NCBI GenBank assembly: GCA_018136815.1
Contig: CM030931.1
Location: forward strand, 5,648,148-5,712,147
Direction of reading: 5' to 3'
From: Isochrysis galbana
Lineage: Eukaryota; Haptophyta; Isochrysidales; Isochrysidaceae
DNA: 64,000 bases
Shown: positions 1-9,966 of the stretch, one piece after another
How the letters are laid out: each line of letters begins with the position of its first letter
How positions within the stretch are numbered: the stretch's first letter is position 1
The notes under the pieces: generated by a model
Databases searched by the model: none
Seen by the model: the letters and a program-made list of their open reading frames with translations, nothing else
Told to the model about the DNA's origin: nothing
Position numbers and translations under genes: made by a program

Positions 1-1
1 C

Positions 2-244
2 CCGAAGGGAGGCTCAGATGATGCCGAAACGGATAAGCGTAGTGTTGATGAAGTGCAAAGCAATTCTCATGAAGAAGTTGGCGCGACCAAGGAAGCGTCA
101 CAAAACATTGAGATCACGTACCACACGAACGCAATGACAGGTGAGCTTCGTAACTTGCGAGCGTTCATGCAAAGGCATCCCGGTGCTGTTGCTACGAAGG
201 TCCGGGTGAACAAGACGTCTCTACGACCCGTAGACATGCCCTAA
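2..244 (+). CDS. C-terminal end of an unknown gene (partial, enters from left edge)
   Basis: A reading frame is open from base 2 to a TAA at 242-244, giving 80 residues with no stop. No ATG near its beginning looks like a start, so it is most simply the last exon of a gene lying mostly outside the window. The peptide has ordinary composition (GELRNLRAFMQRHPGAVATK is typical) and its GC content is closer to 50 percent than the other exons. I recognise no family. It could be a chance ORF; the even amino-acid composition and the position at the edge favour a real terminus. Confidence 0.4.
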   Translation, partial: PKGGSDDAETDKRSVDEVQSNSHEEVGATKEASQNIEITYHTNAMTGELRNLRAFMQRHPGAVATKVRVNKTSLRPVDMP

Positions 245-2302
245 AACGCTCAAGTGATCTCGTTTTGGCCTTTGGCCTTATTTGAATGCGCATCCGCCGG
301 CCGAGAGACGAGGAGCGAGAGCCAGCGAAGAGGGACCTAGCCCACTTCTGCTCGCGCTCGCCATGTGGCTTCTTCATGGATCTTGTGTGTCGCTGTTCGG
401 CGCTACTCGTGCCCATGCGCTAGTGATGGGCAAGTATGTCATGTTCAAGCATTGATCCATATTTGGCGGGCCATTTTTGTTCAAGTCTAAATCTGAGCCA
501 AGCGAGTAGGTAGGCGCTCGTTTTTGTCCCGTTTCATCGACTGTCCCCCGCCCCTTATTCATACCTCACAATTCACATCTTAAACAGTTATTTGTTTATT
601 AAATAATACTAAAACGCACTAAAACCCTTCTTCATTCACATTCACACCAACAGTTTCACGCGAATCCTGCGAGGGGCGGGTCGGGATGGTCGGGGCGGGG
701 TCTCTGGTAGCCAAGGTAGCCGCGTGTGCACGCGATGAGGGCAGCTGGGTGGGTTGCGCGGGCAACGACGCCAGAAGGTCAGGGGGCGGTCGGACTGTCG
801 GCGGCTCGTCACGGCGCTGCATCGGGTGGGAATCAAGTAATGCCGAGTGCAGCATAGATATCAAGGAACCGACCCCCCCCCGCGGGCGCAACCGAAAATT
901 CTTTACGGGTAGCGCGTGAGCGCACGTGACGCGTGACGAAGGGGGGGCAAGAGGGTCGAATAGCACCATTTCTTGGCGATGCGATTTTCGTGGTGGCAGG
1001 TGGCCCCCCTTGGAGGTTTTCTATTAGGCATCGCGCCACCGTAAGAAAATGCAGCCCAACCCTTACTAGTAGTTAAAAAGTCCCTGTTTAACCGACCTAA
1101 TTATTATCCCTTCCAGTACCCCCCCCCTTCCCTCTTTCAGTATTTCCTCCGTTCCGGTATCCTACCCTTCTCGTATTCCCCCCTCCAGGTACTCCCCCTT
1201 CCGGTATTTCCTCTCTTACGGCATTTCCCCTTCCGGTATGTCCCTCTTGAAGCATTTCCCCCTTCCGGTATTCCCTCCCCCCTTTCGGTTCCCTACGGTT
1301 TACCCCTTTCAGTATTTCCCTGCTTTCGGTATCCCCCCCCCCTCTCGTATGAAGACGGGGGATGAAACCAAATGAATGCGTCTTGCCTTTGTAGTGCATA
1401 ATACCACGGCCCGGTCGAAAATGAGTCTACATCTGAGTGGGGTGTGTCAGTGAAACATGGGCTGGAAGTGAGTGCTTTCGGCCTTACCGTCACGATTGTG
1501 GTGGCGTACAATCCATCTTCGGCATTGGTGGCAACATCGCTGGTGCGTAAGCGGCAGGGCGAATCAGATTCAGGCGCGCATGAAGACACACAGCTCCAAT
1601 TCGTCCGAAGACCGCCGCGAGGGCGTGTTCCTTCCGCACTAGCAAAGCTTCTTCCAAGAGGGTGTGTGGAAAGGTGCAAGGTGCCTTGTGCCGGCCGTTG
1701 GAAGTTAGAATGGCCAACGCCAACGGTTCACCCGCGGGCGAATGTTTTTCGAATCAAACCCTCCAGTTGAAAATGTATGGAAAACGCGCGAGAGCGCTAT
1801 CGCGGAGGGATTTGCACGTAGTAGTCTGACTATGCAAAGCTGCAGTGACTCAATATGCATAGGTGCAAGCTGTAGCCCAAGGGCACGCCCAAACCCCAGC
1901 AAATATGCCTTGGCCTTGACAATTGACCGGCCGTCGATCCTACGCACGCGCGAAGTTTGTTCCTTCCTTCGTCCAACGTCGTCTTCCAAGGAGAGATCGT
2001 CGTCATCACATTATCCGATCGCTGGCCCGAAACGACAACGAGCGAGCAGCGCCCCAAAAGATGTGGCCTCCGAGATTTCCGTATGATGGAGAAATATCGG
2101 ATGCAGGAGAAGGATACCATGTCTTGAACATAGCTTCTGGCCTACGGAAGCAAACAACGCAGTGCCGCCAACAAAACTCGTCCAGCAAAGCAACTCGTCC
2201 AGCAAAGCCTGCGGAAGGGCACAGTCGAAGGGCCTTGATGGTCGTCCGTGCGCAGATGAGGCCGCTGCAGTAGATATCAAGTAGAGATGGCATCGAGGCA
2301 CT
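245..2302. other. Intergenic stretch with degenerate minisatellite
   Basis: No gene is supported here. Short overlapping ORFs on both strands have no recognisable family and no consistent splice structure. The contents are AT-rich DNA at 560-615, a C/T-rich degenerate minisatellite at 1115-1345, and an exact 17-base tandem duplication at 2175-2208 (AACTCGTCCAGCAAAGC twice). Confidence 0.6.
1115..1345. repeat. Degenerate TTCCGGTATTTCCC minisatellite
   Basis: Units close to CCCTTCCGGTATTTCC recur about 13-15 times with spacings of roughly 14-20 bases and many substitutions. The ORF across it on the minus strand (Gly/Arg/Glu-rich) is a by-product of the repeat. Confidence 0.7.
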
Positions 2303-2866
2303 CTATCCAGGTCTAGGAGCACGCTGTTTCGCTGCTGCCGACCACCCCCACGACCAGCCGCAGGCAACGCCAGCTAGCGTCATAACGAGACTTCCGAGGA
2401 TGTAGCTCGACCACAGAGCGCCGATCCGCTCGTCCACGCGACGGAGGCACCGTTCCTCCAGTGCACACGAGAGCGCGCCGTTTGCAGCCTCTTCGGAGGC
2501 GAGCCGTTTGACGACATCCGCTGCGTTGGCTTGGACTTGGCGACTTAGCGAGCGTGTGAGATCGTGAACGATGTGGCGAGTCTGTGGCGCATCGGGGATG
2601 TATCTGCGCAGCGCCGGCTCCAGCTCTTCCTGCACGCTCCTCGCTGCGTCGAAGTGGAGCGCCGCGAGGCTCTGCTGCACTGACCGGTGGAGCGCCCGCT
2701 CAAACCGCCGCTCCTCCTCGCTGCGAATCAAGCTCAGCCGCTCTCGAAAGGCCCGCTCGGCCTCCTGCCGCACCTGCGCCGTCTGCGCCTCCGGTGCTAC
2801 TCCCACAGGGACGCCCTCCAAGACGACGGGGGTGCCGTCGACGACTGGCGGCGGCGGCACGGACAT
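2303..2866 (-). CDS. Tail-anchored coiled-coil protein of unknown function
   Basis: Single-exon ORF of 187 residues starting at an ATG at 2866. After a Pro/Val-rich leader (MSVPPPPVVDGTPVVLEGVP), residues about 30-150 are rich in Glu, Arg, Ala and Leu in a heptad-like pattern (QVRQEAERAFRERLSLIRSE), so a long helix or coiled coil is likely. Residues about 155-175 form one hydrophobic segment (YILGSLVMTLAGVACGWSWG) followed by a short basic tail ending KQRAPRPG, which is the layout of a tail-anchored membrane protein with its N-terminus in the cytosol. I recognise no family. The opposite strand also holds ORFs, but their composition is that of antisense shadows. The upstream intergenic space is shared with the divergently transcribed AMP deaminase gene. 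Confidence 0.55.
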   Translation of the reverse strand: MSVPPPPVVDGTPVVLEGVPVGVAPEAQTAQVRQEAERAFRERLSLIRSEEERRFERALHRSVQQSLAALHFDAARSVQEELEPALRRYIPDAPQTRHIVHDLTRSLSRQVQANAADVVKRLASEEAANGALSCALEERCLRRVDERIGALWSSYILGSLVMTLAGVACGWSWGWSAAAKQRAPRPG

Positions 2867-3848
2867 GTCCGACTGTCGCGTCCGCGTGCCTCACAGGGAA
2901 TTCACACGGACCACGGACTGCCCCTCCCTATCGAAGGACGAGGGAGGGAAACGACAAAAAGGACTCAAGGATCAAGGAGAGGCTCAGCAATAGCATAGAT
3001 GGGGAAATGTGGCTGGGGTGGTCTCCAAGCAAATCGGCAAGACGGCCTATTTTGGTTCGCGTAGAAACTCGGGGACCTCGAAAATACTTTACTTGCTGCT
3101 TCTCAACTTGATGCTTCTGCGGATTGCTAAGGGTTGAAACACGAACACGAAACACGGCGGTGGAAACTCTTGTTTTCACGGTGAACACGCCCCACCGCCC
3201 ACCGCGGGAACGAACCCGGAACGTGGTGAATTGAATATACGTGCTTCCCAACTCCAGCTAGGCCCCACAGAGAGACAAGGCGAGAAGATGGAGCTACTCC
3301 CGTCTTCGTATTCGACCGAGCTATCTTGTATCTTCTAGCTCTTAGAATAGCGATGAGGATCTAAGGATAAGGATTAGAGCAGGATATTGATACTGATATT
3401 CGATATTCTCTCGAGGGAGGGAAGAGGGAAGGGAGAGAAGGGACAAAGGATAGAGGGCAAAGATAAGAGACAAAAGACAAAGAGCAAAGAGATGAGAGAG
3501 AAGAAGGAAGAACTCAGAGACTAAAAAACAGAACCAGCCGCGGAGGGGAAGCGTGCTGCGGAAGCGGGTCCCCCTCCTCGGAGCTGTGAATGAAAAGAAG
3601 TAAAGTAATAGATAGTGGGGAGGGCGGAAGACTATATATGGAGGGGCTCAGGTAGGAATAGTCCTCCTATCTATCGTACTCCGAGAGTATTTACGGAAAA
3701 TGAGGATCCAGGAGGGAGAGAGAAGGGGACAACGGCGGGGGGTGAAGAGAGAAGAAAGAGACTTCAGAAGCGAGAAGAGATTTTGGAGGGAGGGAGGGAG
3801 GGAGGAGAGGGAGATGGAGGAGATCTTGAGAGAGAGGGGGGGGGGGGG

Positions 3849-3879
<31 letters not shown>

Positions 3880-3996
3880 AGAGGGGGAGAGAGAGAGCGC
3901 GCGCGAAGAGAGAAGAAAGAGTGTGAAGAGGAAAAGAGAAGAGGAGAGGAAGAAGAAAGAGAAGAGAGAAGAAGAAGAGGAGAGAGGTGGCGTGCG
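2867..3996. other. Divergent intergenic region with purine-rich tract
   Basis: This lies between the minus-strand tail-anchored gene and the plus-strand AMP deaminase. Bases 3415-3530 and 3700-3990 are almost pure G/A on the plus strand, including a (GA)n run at about 3850-3895. The second tract ends at the AMP deaminase start codon and is probably its 5' leader or promoter. No ORF here is convincing: the reading frame through the purine tract is only a repetitive Arg/Glu string. Confidence 0.55.
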
Positions 3997-6900
3997 ATGT
4001 CGTCGTCCCTCTCGTTGCCTCCCCTAGCCTTGCTCCCTGCTGACGACTCAAGCTCGAGCCGTGCCGAGTTCACCTGCTCGTCTCCCCATCCTACCACCGA
4101 GATGCTCTGGGAGACGATGGCCGAGCAGCAGAGAGAGCTCCACGATGAGGAGGTCTCGACTGTCTGTGCGAAGCTGAGGACTGCCGTTGCTCTCAGAGAG
4201 ATGTACAGGCAGCCAGTCGAGCTCGGCGAGTGGGGGAGCGGCTCTGGGCGGGAGGTGGAGCCTTCCGACGGATCTCCCGACTACCACCCCTTTCAGCAGC
4301 CACAGGGGACTCACGGAGGAGGAGAGACGAGGTATGTCTTCGAGATGAGGGCGGGAGTCGTGTGTGTGTGGGAGGCGCAGCCGGGCGGCGGGCAGAGCGA
4401 GAGGGCGGAGGAGGAAGCGGCGGCAGCAGCGCGTGCTGTAGACGATTGCGCGTTCGAGACGCCGCCCACCTACGCCAAGTACGCACGCGACCTCGCGAGG
4501 CTCATGCGCATCTGCGCTGACCCGGCCGTCAACTCCTTCTCGTGGCGGAGGCTCAACAGGCTCGAGTCGCGCTTCCATCTGCATGTGCGCAGGGGCTTCC
4601 CGGCCGGCGCGCGGCGCTTGGGCGTGCCACGCTGCCGCGCGTCGAGCGCGCCGACCGTCCTCGCGCGCACTCAGCGGCCAGCTCCCTCCCGGCCGTCAGG
4701 TGATGGAGCACGAGCAGGCCGAGACGACCGAGCAGAGGAAGGTGCCCCACCGCGACTTTTACAACATCCGCAAGGTGCGGGCGGCGGCTCACGGGTGGAG
4801 GGTTCATTGTCCAACGCGTTGGGCAATCGTGTTGGGCAACCGTGTGCGCGAGCGTCGGTGTGGAGCTTGGGGAGCTTGCCGTCGTGACGAGCGACGTCTG
4901 CCGGAGGGTGACGTGCCAATGGTCCGCTCGCCGCGTGCGCCTCCAGCCACATACGCTTGCCCTCCGCCCACAACACGCAGGTCGACACGCACATTCATTT
5001 GGCCGCCGCCATGAACCAAAAGCACCTGCTCCGCTTTATCAAGAAGAAGTGCCGGACCGAGCCGAACACCGTCGTCTCTTACAAGGAGCCGACCGAGCCC
5101 GGAGGAGTTGCCAAGCCTGTCACACTTGCTCAGGTGCCACAGCCGGGGCACCTGCCGCAAGCCTTCCCCGAGACGCGAGGAGGCGCGCGTGTTGCGCGGC
5201 CGTCGCGCACGCCCATCCGCGGGACACTCACCCGCCCGCTTGGTGCCCGCTTCGCCCGCTTGGTAGGCGTTGGAGGAGATGGGCACCAGCCCATACAACC
5301 TAAACCTGGACGCCCTCGGAATGCACGCCGACACGTCCACCTTTTGCCGGTTTGACAAGTTCAATCTCAAATACAACCCGCTCGGCGCCAGCTCTTTACG
5401 CAACATCTTCCTGAAGACGGATAATGAGATCGATGGCAGGTAACTGACGTGGCCTGGCGCACGCGGCACACAGCCCCAGCATGACGACGTGAGCTCTGCC
5501 GCCCACCACATCATCGGCACAAAGATCCGCATCGTGCCCGATGGCCATCGCAGATACTTTGCTGAGCTGACCAAGGAGCTGTTCGACGACCTGCATGAGT
5601 CAAAGTATCAAAACACCGAGTATCGCATCTCCATTTACGGGCGCAAATCTGACGAGTGGGACATGCTGGCCGCGTGGATCGTCGATAACCGTCTGTACTC
5701 ACCAAACAACAGGTACCTGCCAGCTCCCTTGGCTTATGGCTTCGTTTCGCGTCGCTGTGCCTTACCAACTCCCACACCTTATCCAACCCTCAGGTGGGTC
5801 ATCCAGATCCCGCGCCTGTACGGCATGTATGCCTCCAAGGGCATGCTCTCCACCTTCGAAGAGTTCTTGTGCAACATCTTTCTCCCTCTCTTCGAGGCGA
5901 CGGAAGATCCGTCCACCCACCCGAAGCTGCACTTGATGCTCCAGCAGACTGTCGCCTTCGACTCAGTTGATGACGAGTCCAAGGCGGAGGTAAGCCGCGC
6001 CACACCCTCATCCGGCCATGCGGAAGAGCTCCCCGTCGGCATCGCCATGGCTGTGCCGCCACCTGGCTACGCGGAAGACGGCGCCATGGCGCAAGCTCGT
6101 CGCCCCTCGAGTTCGGCTAACTACTACTCTTGGTTGCGATCCCGCGCCAGGTGCCCCTGCCGACGCCCGACGCGCACGTCCCGCCCCCGGAGGAGTGGAC
6201 CACCGGAAACCCGCACTATTCGTACTACTCCTACTACATCTACGCTAACCTGTACACGCTCAACCAGATGCGGCGATCGAAAGGCCTCTCCACCTTCGAC
6301 TTCCGACCCCACTGCGGGGAGGTGCTCTCGGCTCGCCCTCACGCACGTCGCATTCGCGACCACACGAGTGTCCAGTGACCAATCGTCGGCCATCCCCAGT
6401 AGCCCCGGTGGCGTGACGTATTCTTCCATCCTCATGCGAGCTCGACCCCATGATGCACACAGGCGGGCGAAGTCAACCACCTGCACATCGCCTTCCTCAC
6501 CGCGCATGGCATCAATCACGGCATCAACCTACGCAAAATCCCATCACTGAACTACCTGTACTACCTCTGCCAGGTGCGGGCGAGCGGCTGTTGCACCACC
6601 AAACCAATGCCGCGTGCTCCACACGGCTAGGCTCGGCGGCTCTGTCCTCTCCGATCCCGGCGCCGTTGCACGGCAGGTGGGCCTCGCACTGTCGCCTTTG
6701 TCGAACAATGCCTTGTTCCTGCGTCTCTCCAAGAACCCCTTCTACGAGTTTTTCTCGCGCGGGCTGAACGTGAGCCTCTCCACCGACGACCCACTCATGT
6801 TCCACCACACCAAGGAGCCTCTCATGGAGGAGTACTGCGTGGCCAAGCAGGCGCGTCCGTGCGTGAGGTGGCGAGGGTAGAGCGTGCGCCGCATCGAACT

Positions 6901-7829
6901 CCTTGGCTGTTCCGCGCCACGCACGGATGCATCGTAGCCTCCCTACGAGTCGGCGCCACACGCCCCCTTGCTGACGCTGCGCGCTGCGCTGGCAGGTCTG
7001 GCGCCTCTCGTCTTGTGACCTGGCCGAGATTGCCCGCAACTCCGTCTTGCAGTCCTCATTTGAGCCCTGCGTTAAGGCGGCGTGGCTAGGGCGCCACTAC
7101 CAGCTTCCTGGCGTTCAAGGCAACGACATAACCAAGACTAATCTGCCCAACTTGCGCGTCCAACTCAGACACGCGCTCCTCGCCGAGGAGGTACGACCCG
7201 CACCTTCGGCGGCGACCCCGTTTGTGGCGCCGGCGCCCGCTTCCCGCATCCATTGCATGGTGAGCTCGTCCCTGTGTGTCGCAAACAACTAACGGCACAC
7301 ATCCAACCCTGCCGCGCACTCGCAGCGCCAGCTCCTCGTCACCTGCGTGGTGGTGCCGTGCGCAATATCTACCCTCCCCCCCGACGCCCTCAATCCGATG
7401 CGCGTCAACGTTTCCGACATCGCCGCTGCTCATGTCGAGTTTGGCCCACCAGATTCTCCGTCGGGCGCACATTCACCGGTGGTAAGAAAGGGACAGCATT
7501 GCAACGGGGCGCTGCGGCCCACGGGTTTCGCGGAGCGCCTCGCTTCCCATCAGCATCTCGATGCGGCGCGTGAGAAAGCGCGCGCCTCAGCTACTATCCG
7601 AACGCGCCGCGCCATCAAGCAAAGGGAGGCCGCGGAGGCGGAGAAGGCGAAACGCGCTCGTATTGGGCTGCGCGGCCGCATCATGATGCAGTTACTGCCC
7701 AAGACCCCCCCAGACGCGGCCGCTGCAGCAGCCGCAGCGACAGCCGCCGCAGCGGCCCTGCTGGTCCTCGGAGTCGTGATGGGGTATGCGCTGGGCAAAC
7801 ATGCGCCAGCCGCCGGTCTTAAGCGTTGA
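3997..7829 (+). CDS. AMPD: AMP deaminase
   Basis: Hydrolyses AMP to IMP and ammonia in purine salvage. Eleven exons join in phase: 3997-4584, 4700-4774, 4981-5133, 5267-5439, 5554-5712, 5794-5989, 6151-6321, 6463-6573, 6677-6850, 6996-7190, 7326-7829, giving about 832 residues (animal AMPDs are about 750-880). Family landmarks in order: [11 protein letters not shown], the metal-binding VDTHIH (about 222-227), [66 protein letters not shown] (about 575) and GNDITKTN. The start was placed at 3997, after the purine tract; an in-frame ATG at 3700 would add only repeat-encoded Arg/Glu. Intron 9 (6851-6995) has a GC donor. The last exon is family-unlike: a basic helix, a poly-Ala run and a hydrophobic segment ([15 protein letters not shown]) near the end, suggesting a C-terminal membrane anchor. 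Part of that exon could be another intron (possible donor near 7482). Confidence 0.95.
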
Positions 7830-7859
7830 GACGCCTGCTGCCTCGAAGCAAGAAATTTT

Positions 7860-7959
7860 NNNNNNNNNNNNNNNNNNNNNNNNNNNNNNNNNNNNNNNNN
7901 NNNNNNNNNNNNNNNNNNNNNNNNNNNNNNNNNNNNNNNNNNNNNNNNNNNNNNNNNNN
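7860..7959. other. Assembly gap (100 N)
   Basis: Exactly 100 undetermined bases, the usual placeholder for a scaffold join of unknown size. Adjacency and distance across it are not secure. ORFs reading through it are artefacts. Confidence 0.99.
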
Positions 7960-8173
7960 CAAGAAACAGCGCGACGCTAGTAACGCCATCCTGACGGCTA
8001 AAAAGTTCCGTCCTACATTATAGGACCGCGTCCTACGATTTCGGTGTATTTGTAGGACCCTGAGCTTGAAAGCCACACAACTTTCGAGAGTGAAGGATTG
8101 GGACTTCCCACCAACTGAAGGATAGTCCCAACTCAGTCTTGATTGAGATCCTTAGCTCCCACTATGGCCAAGG

Positions 8174-8431
8174 CTACTGTACCTTTACGTTACTGCTTCC
8201 ATGCAGGGTACCAACGCCGAGAGCAAGTACGTTCACAATGCCGTACTCGTCGTGGGATGCAGTCCCGCCGACGAAAATGTCGCGCCCGTCCTTGGTCAGG
8301 TCGGTGAGGTCCACCTCGTCGCTCTCCTCGCCGCCGTCGTACTCGTAGCCCTCCTCGTCTTCCTCCTCGTTGTCCTCGCTCTGCTCGCTGAGAAGTCGCG
8401 TTCCGTCAAAAGATGGCCAGTGATTGTTTTT
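8174..8431 (-). other. Possible acidic exon or gene remnant
   Basis: On the minus strand a frame without stops reads NHWPSFDGTRLLSE, then a very acidic run (EDNEEEDEEGYEYDGGEES), then DEVDLTDLTKDGRDIFVGG and HDEYGIVN, and ends at a stop at 8174. There is no ATG, but a donor-like GTACTT follows the GIVN codons near 8231. The mixture of acidic run and ordered sequence looks like an exon of a nuclear or ribosomal-type protein, yet I see no acceptor AG on its 5' side and no partner exon, so it may be a remnant. It lies beside the assembly gap, where other exons could be missing. Confidence 0.3.
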
Positions 8432-8902
8432 TTATCGCAAGGCTGCATGCACACGAGAGGGAGGGCGGTGTGAGGTGGGCTGCAGCTGTGCCTCACACCA
8501 GCAGGGCGAGCAGCGCATGGTTGGGTGGCAAGGCATACCTCTCGTAGTCGGAGGCATCGCGGGGGGGGGGGAGCTGCGTTCTCCCGCCTCTCACCAATAG
8601 TGCCGTTCCCATGCGACTCCGCTCCTGGGGGCTCACGGATTATTATAGTAACACGCGTAAATCTCACGTATTGAGAGTTGAACTAACCAAGCTCGCACTA
8701 GATCTTTATTTTTCGCGCTTTCGCGCCTAGTGCCGCCGGTCATGCCTTTCTAATGATTTTCTTGTTGAAAAGGGGGTTTTGTTTTTGATCTCGTTGCTTG
8801 AGCAGCCCAAATATTCCGCAAAATATGCGAAATATTTTTTGGGCCATATTCGCCCAAATATCCCGCGAAATATCCTGAATATTTCCGCCTGGGCCTACTT
8901 GG

Positions 8903-9305
8903 GAGTGCGGCTCGCGGCCCGCGCCCACTAGGGGTCTGGGCCAGAATGATGATTGCCCTGCCCCTGCCCCTGCCAGAGGGCAGGGGCTGAGGTTGAATGT
9001 TGAATGTACGGGCCCACCCCGGGGGGTGTCCGCGATGGAGAGAGGGGGGTGCGAGGCCCCCATTGACCCCAACTTATAAAAAAGTAGGTTGAGCATAGCG
9101 AGTGCATATAAAATGGATGCGACAGGACACCCCCCGGGGTGGGCCCGTACAACCAACCCCAGCCCCTGCCCTCTGGCAGGGGCTCGGCAATCATCATTCT
9201 ACCGCCCAGACCCCCAGTGGGCGCCGGCTGCGATTCGCACTCCCACGCCCATGCTAGGCCTGGCCTCGAGCTGGAGTCAGGCAGACAGGAGCCTCGGGGC
9301 CTCTG
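8903..9305. repeat. GC-rich dispersed repeat in palindromic (head-to-head) arrangement
   Basis: The plus-strand copy (about 8903-9083) contains CCACTAGGGGTCTGGGCCAG, a short stem made by CCCCTGCC/GGCAGGGG, GTACGGGCCCACCCC and CCGCGATGGAGAG, and ends in CTTATAAAAAAGTAGG. From about 9105 to 9305 the same modules reappear in reverse order and complement. Diverged copies lie at 34575-34735 and 51385-51630. The arrangement could be an inverted insertion or a fold-back element. Confidence 0.75.
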
Positions 9306-9966
9306 GCCACTTTGTCGCTTGTTTTGCCTCTCACCTGGTTGGCCTCCTTGCGTGTCCGGGGGGGGGGGGTCCGGATTTGGTTTGTGGGCGACCTTTTCTC
9401 ACATTGTGCCCCCGCAGGTGTGGTATTGGACGAAGGCAAGCCGCCTTAGTATTGCATTGTCAACAAGCAACACATTGCACACAGCGAAGAAAGAGAGCGC
9501 AACCACCCGCGTAAGTCTGCAAAATCAAAAAGCGATTCAACCCGAATCGCCACGTCGAGCCCATACACTACTGCCAACACCACGCCCTCCCACTCTTAAG
9601 GAGAAGCGCACAACGCAATGGACAGTCTGGGGTTTGCGCACATAGTACAGTGTACGCCGGTGTGTTTGTGTGCCATGTTCAAGGGCAAAACATGACCCGA
9701 GAGGGTACGTACGCACACCTGCACGCAAAATCGCAGCAGAGCACGCGTGCCCGCACATGGCACGAGTTGTGAGCATAGAGTTGTTGTTCGTACGATCTGT
9801 CGTCAGACTGGCCAAGTGAGCAATAGACCTAGAGCATATGATGAGCGATCCAACGCAACAACTCAGTCTCATCGCTGACGGCGCCACAGAGTTCCCAGTT
9901 GTGCAACCCTATCGAGAGACTGCAACGCTTCAGCGGTCAATGGCTGGTGCACGCAGGCGAGGCCGC
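9306..9966. other. Intergenic, nothing recognised
   Basis: Mixed-composition DNA downstream of the large minus-strand gene and the palindromic repeat. A G homopolymer lies at about 9359-9370. No ORF, RNA gene or repeat unit could be supported. Confidence 0.5.

Noticed and set aside
1444-1770. 108-codon plus-strand ORF
   Set aside because: An equally long antisense ORF overlaps it, there is no motif, and no supporting splice or neighbour context.
7786-8076. ORFs crossing the run of N
   Set aside because: Undetermined bases carry no information; these frames exist only because N has no stops.
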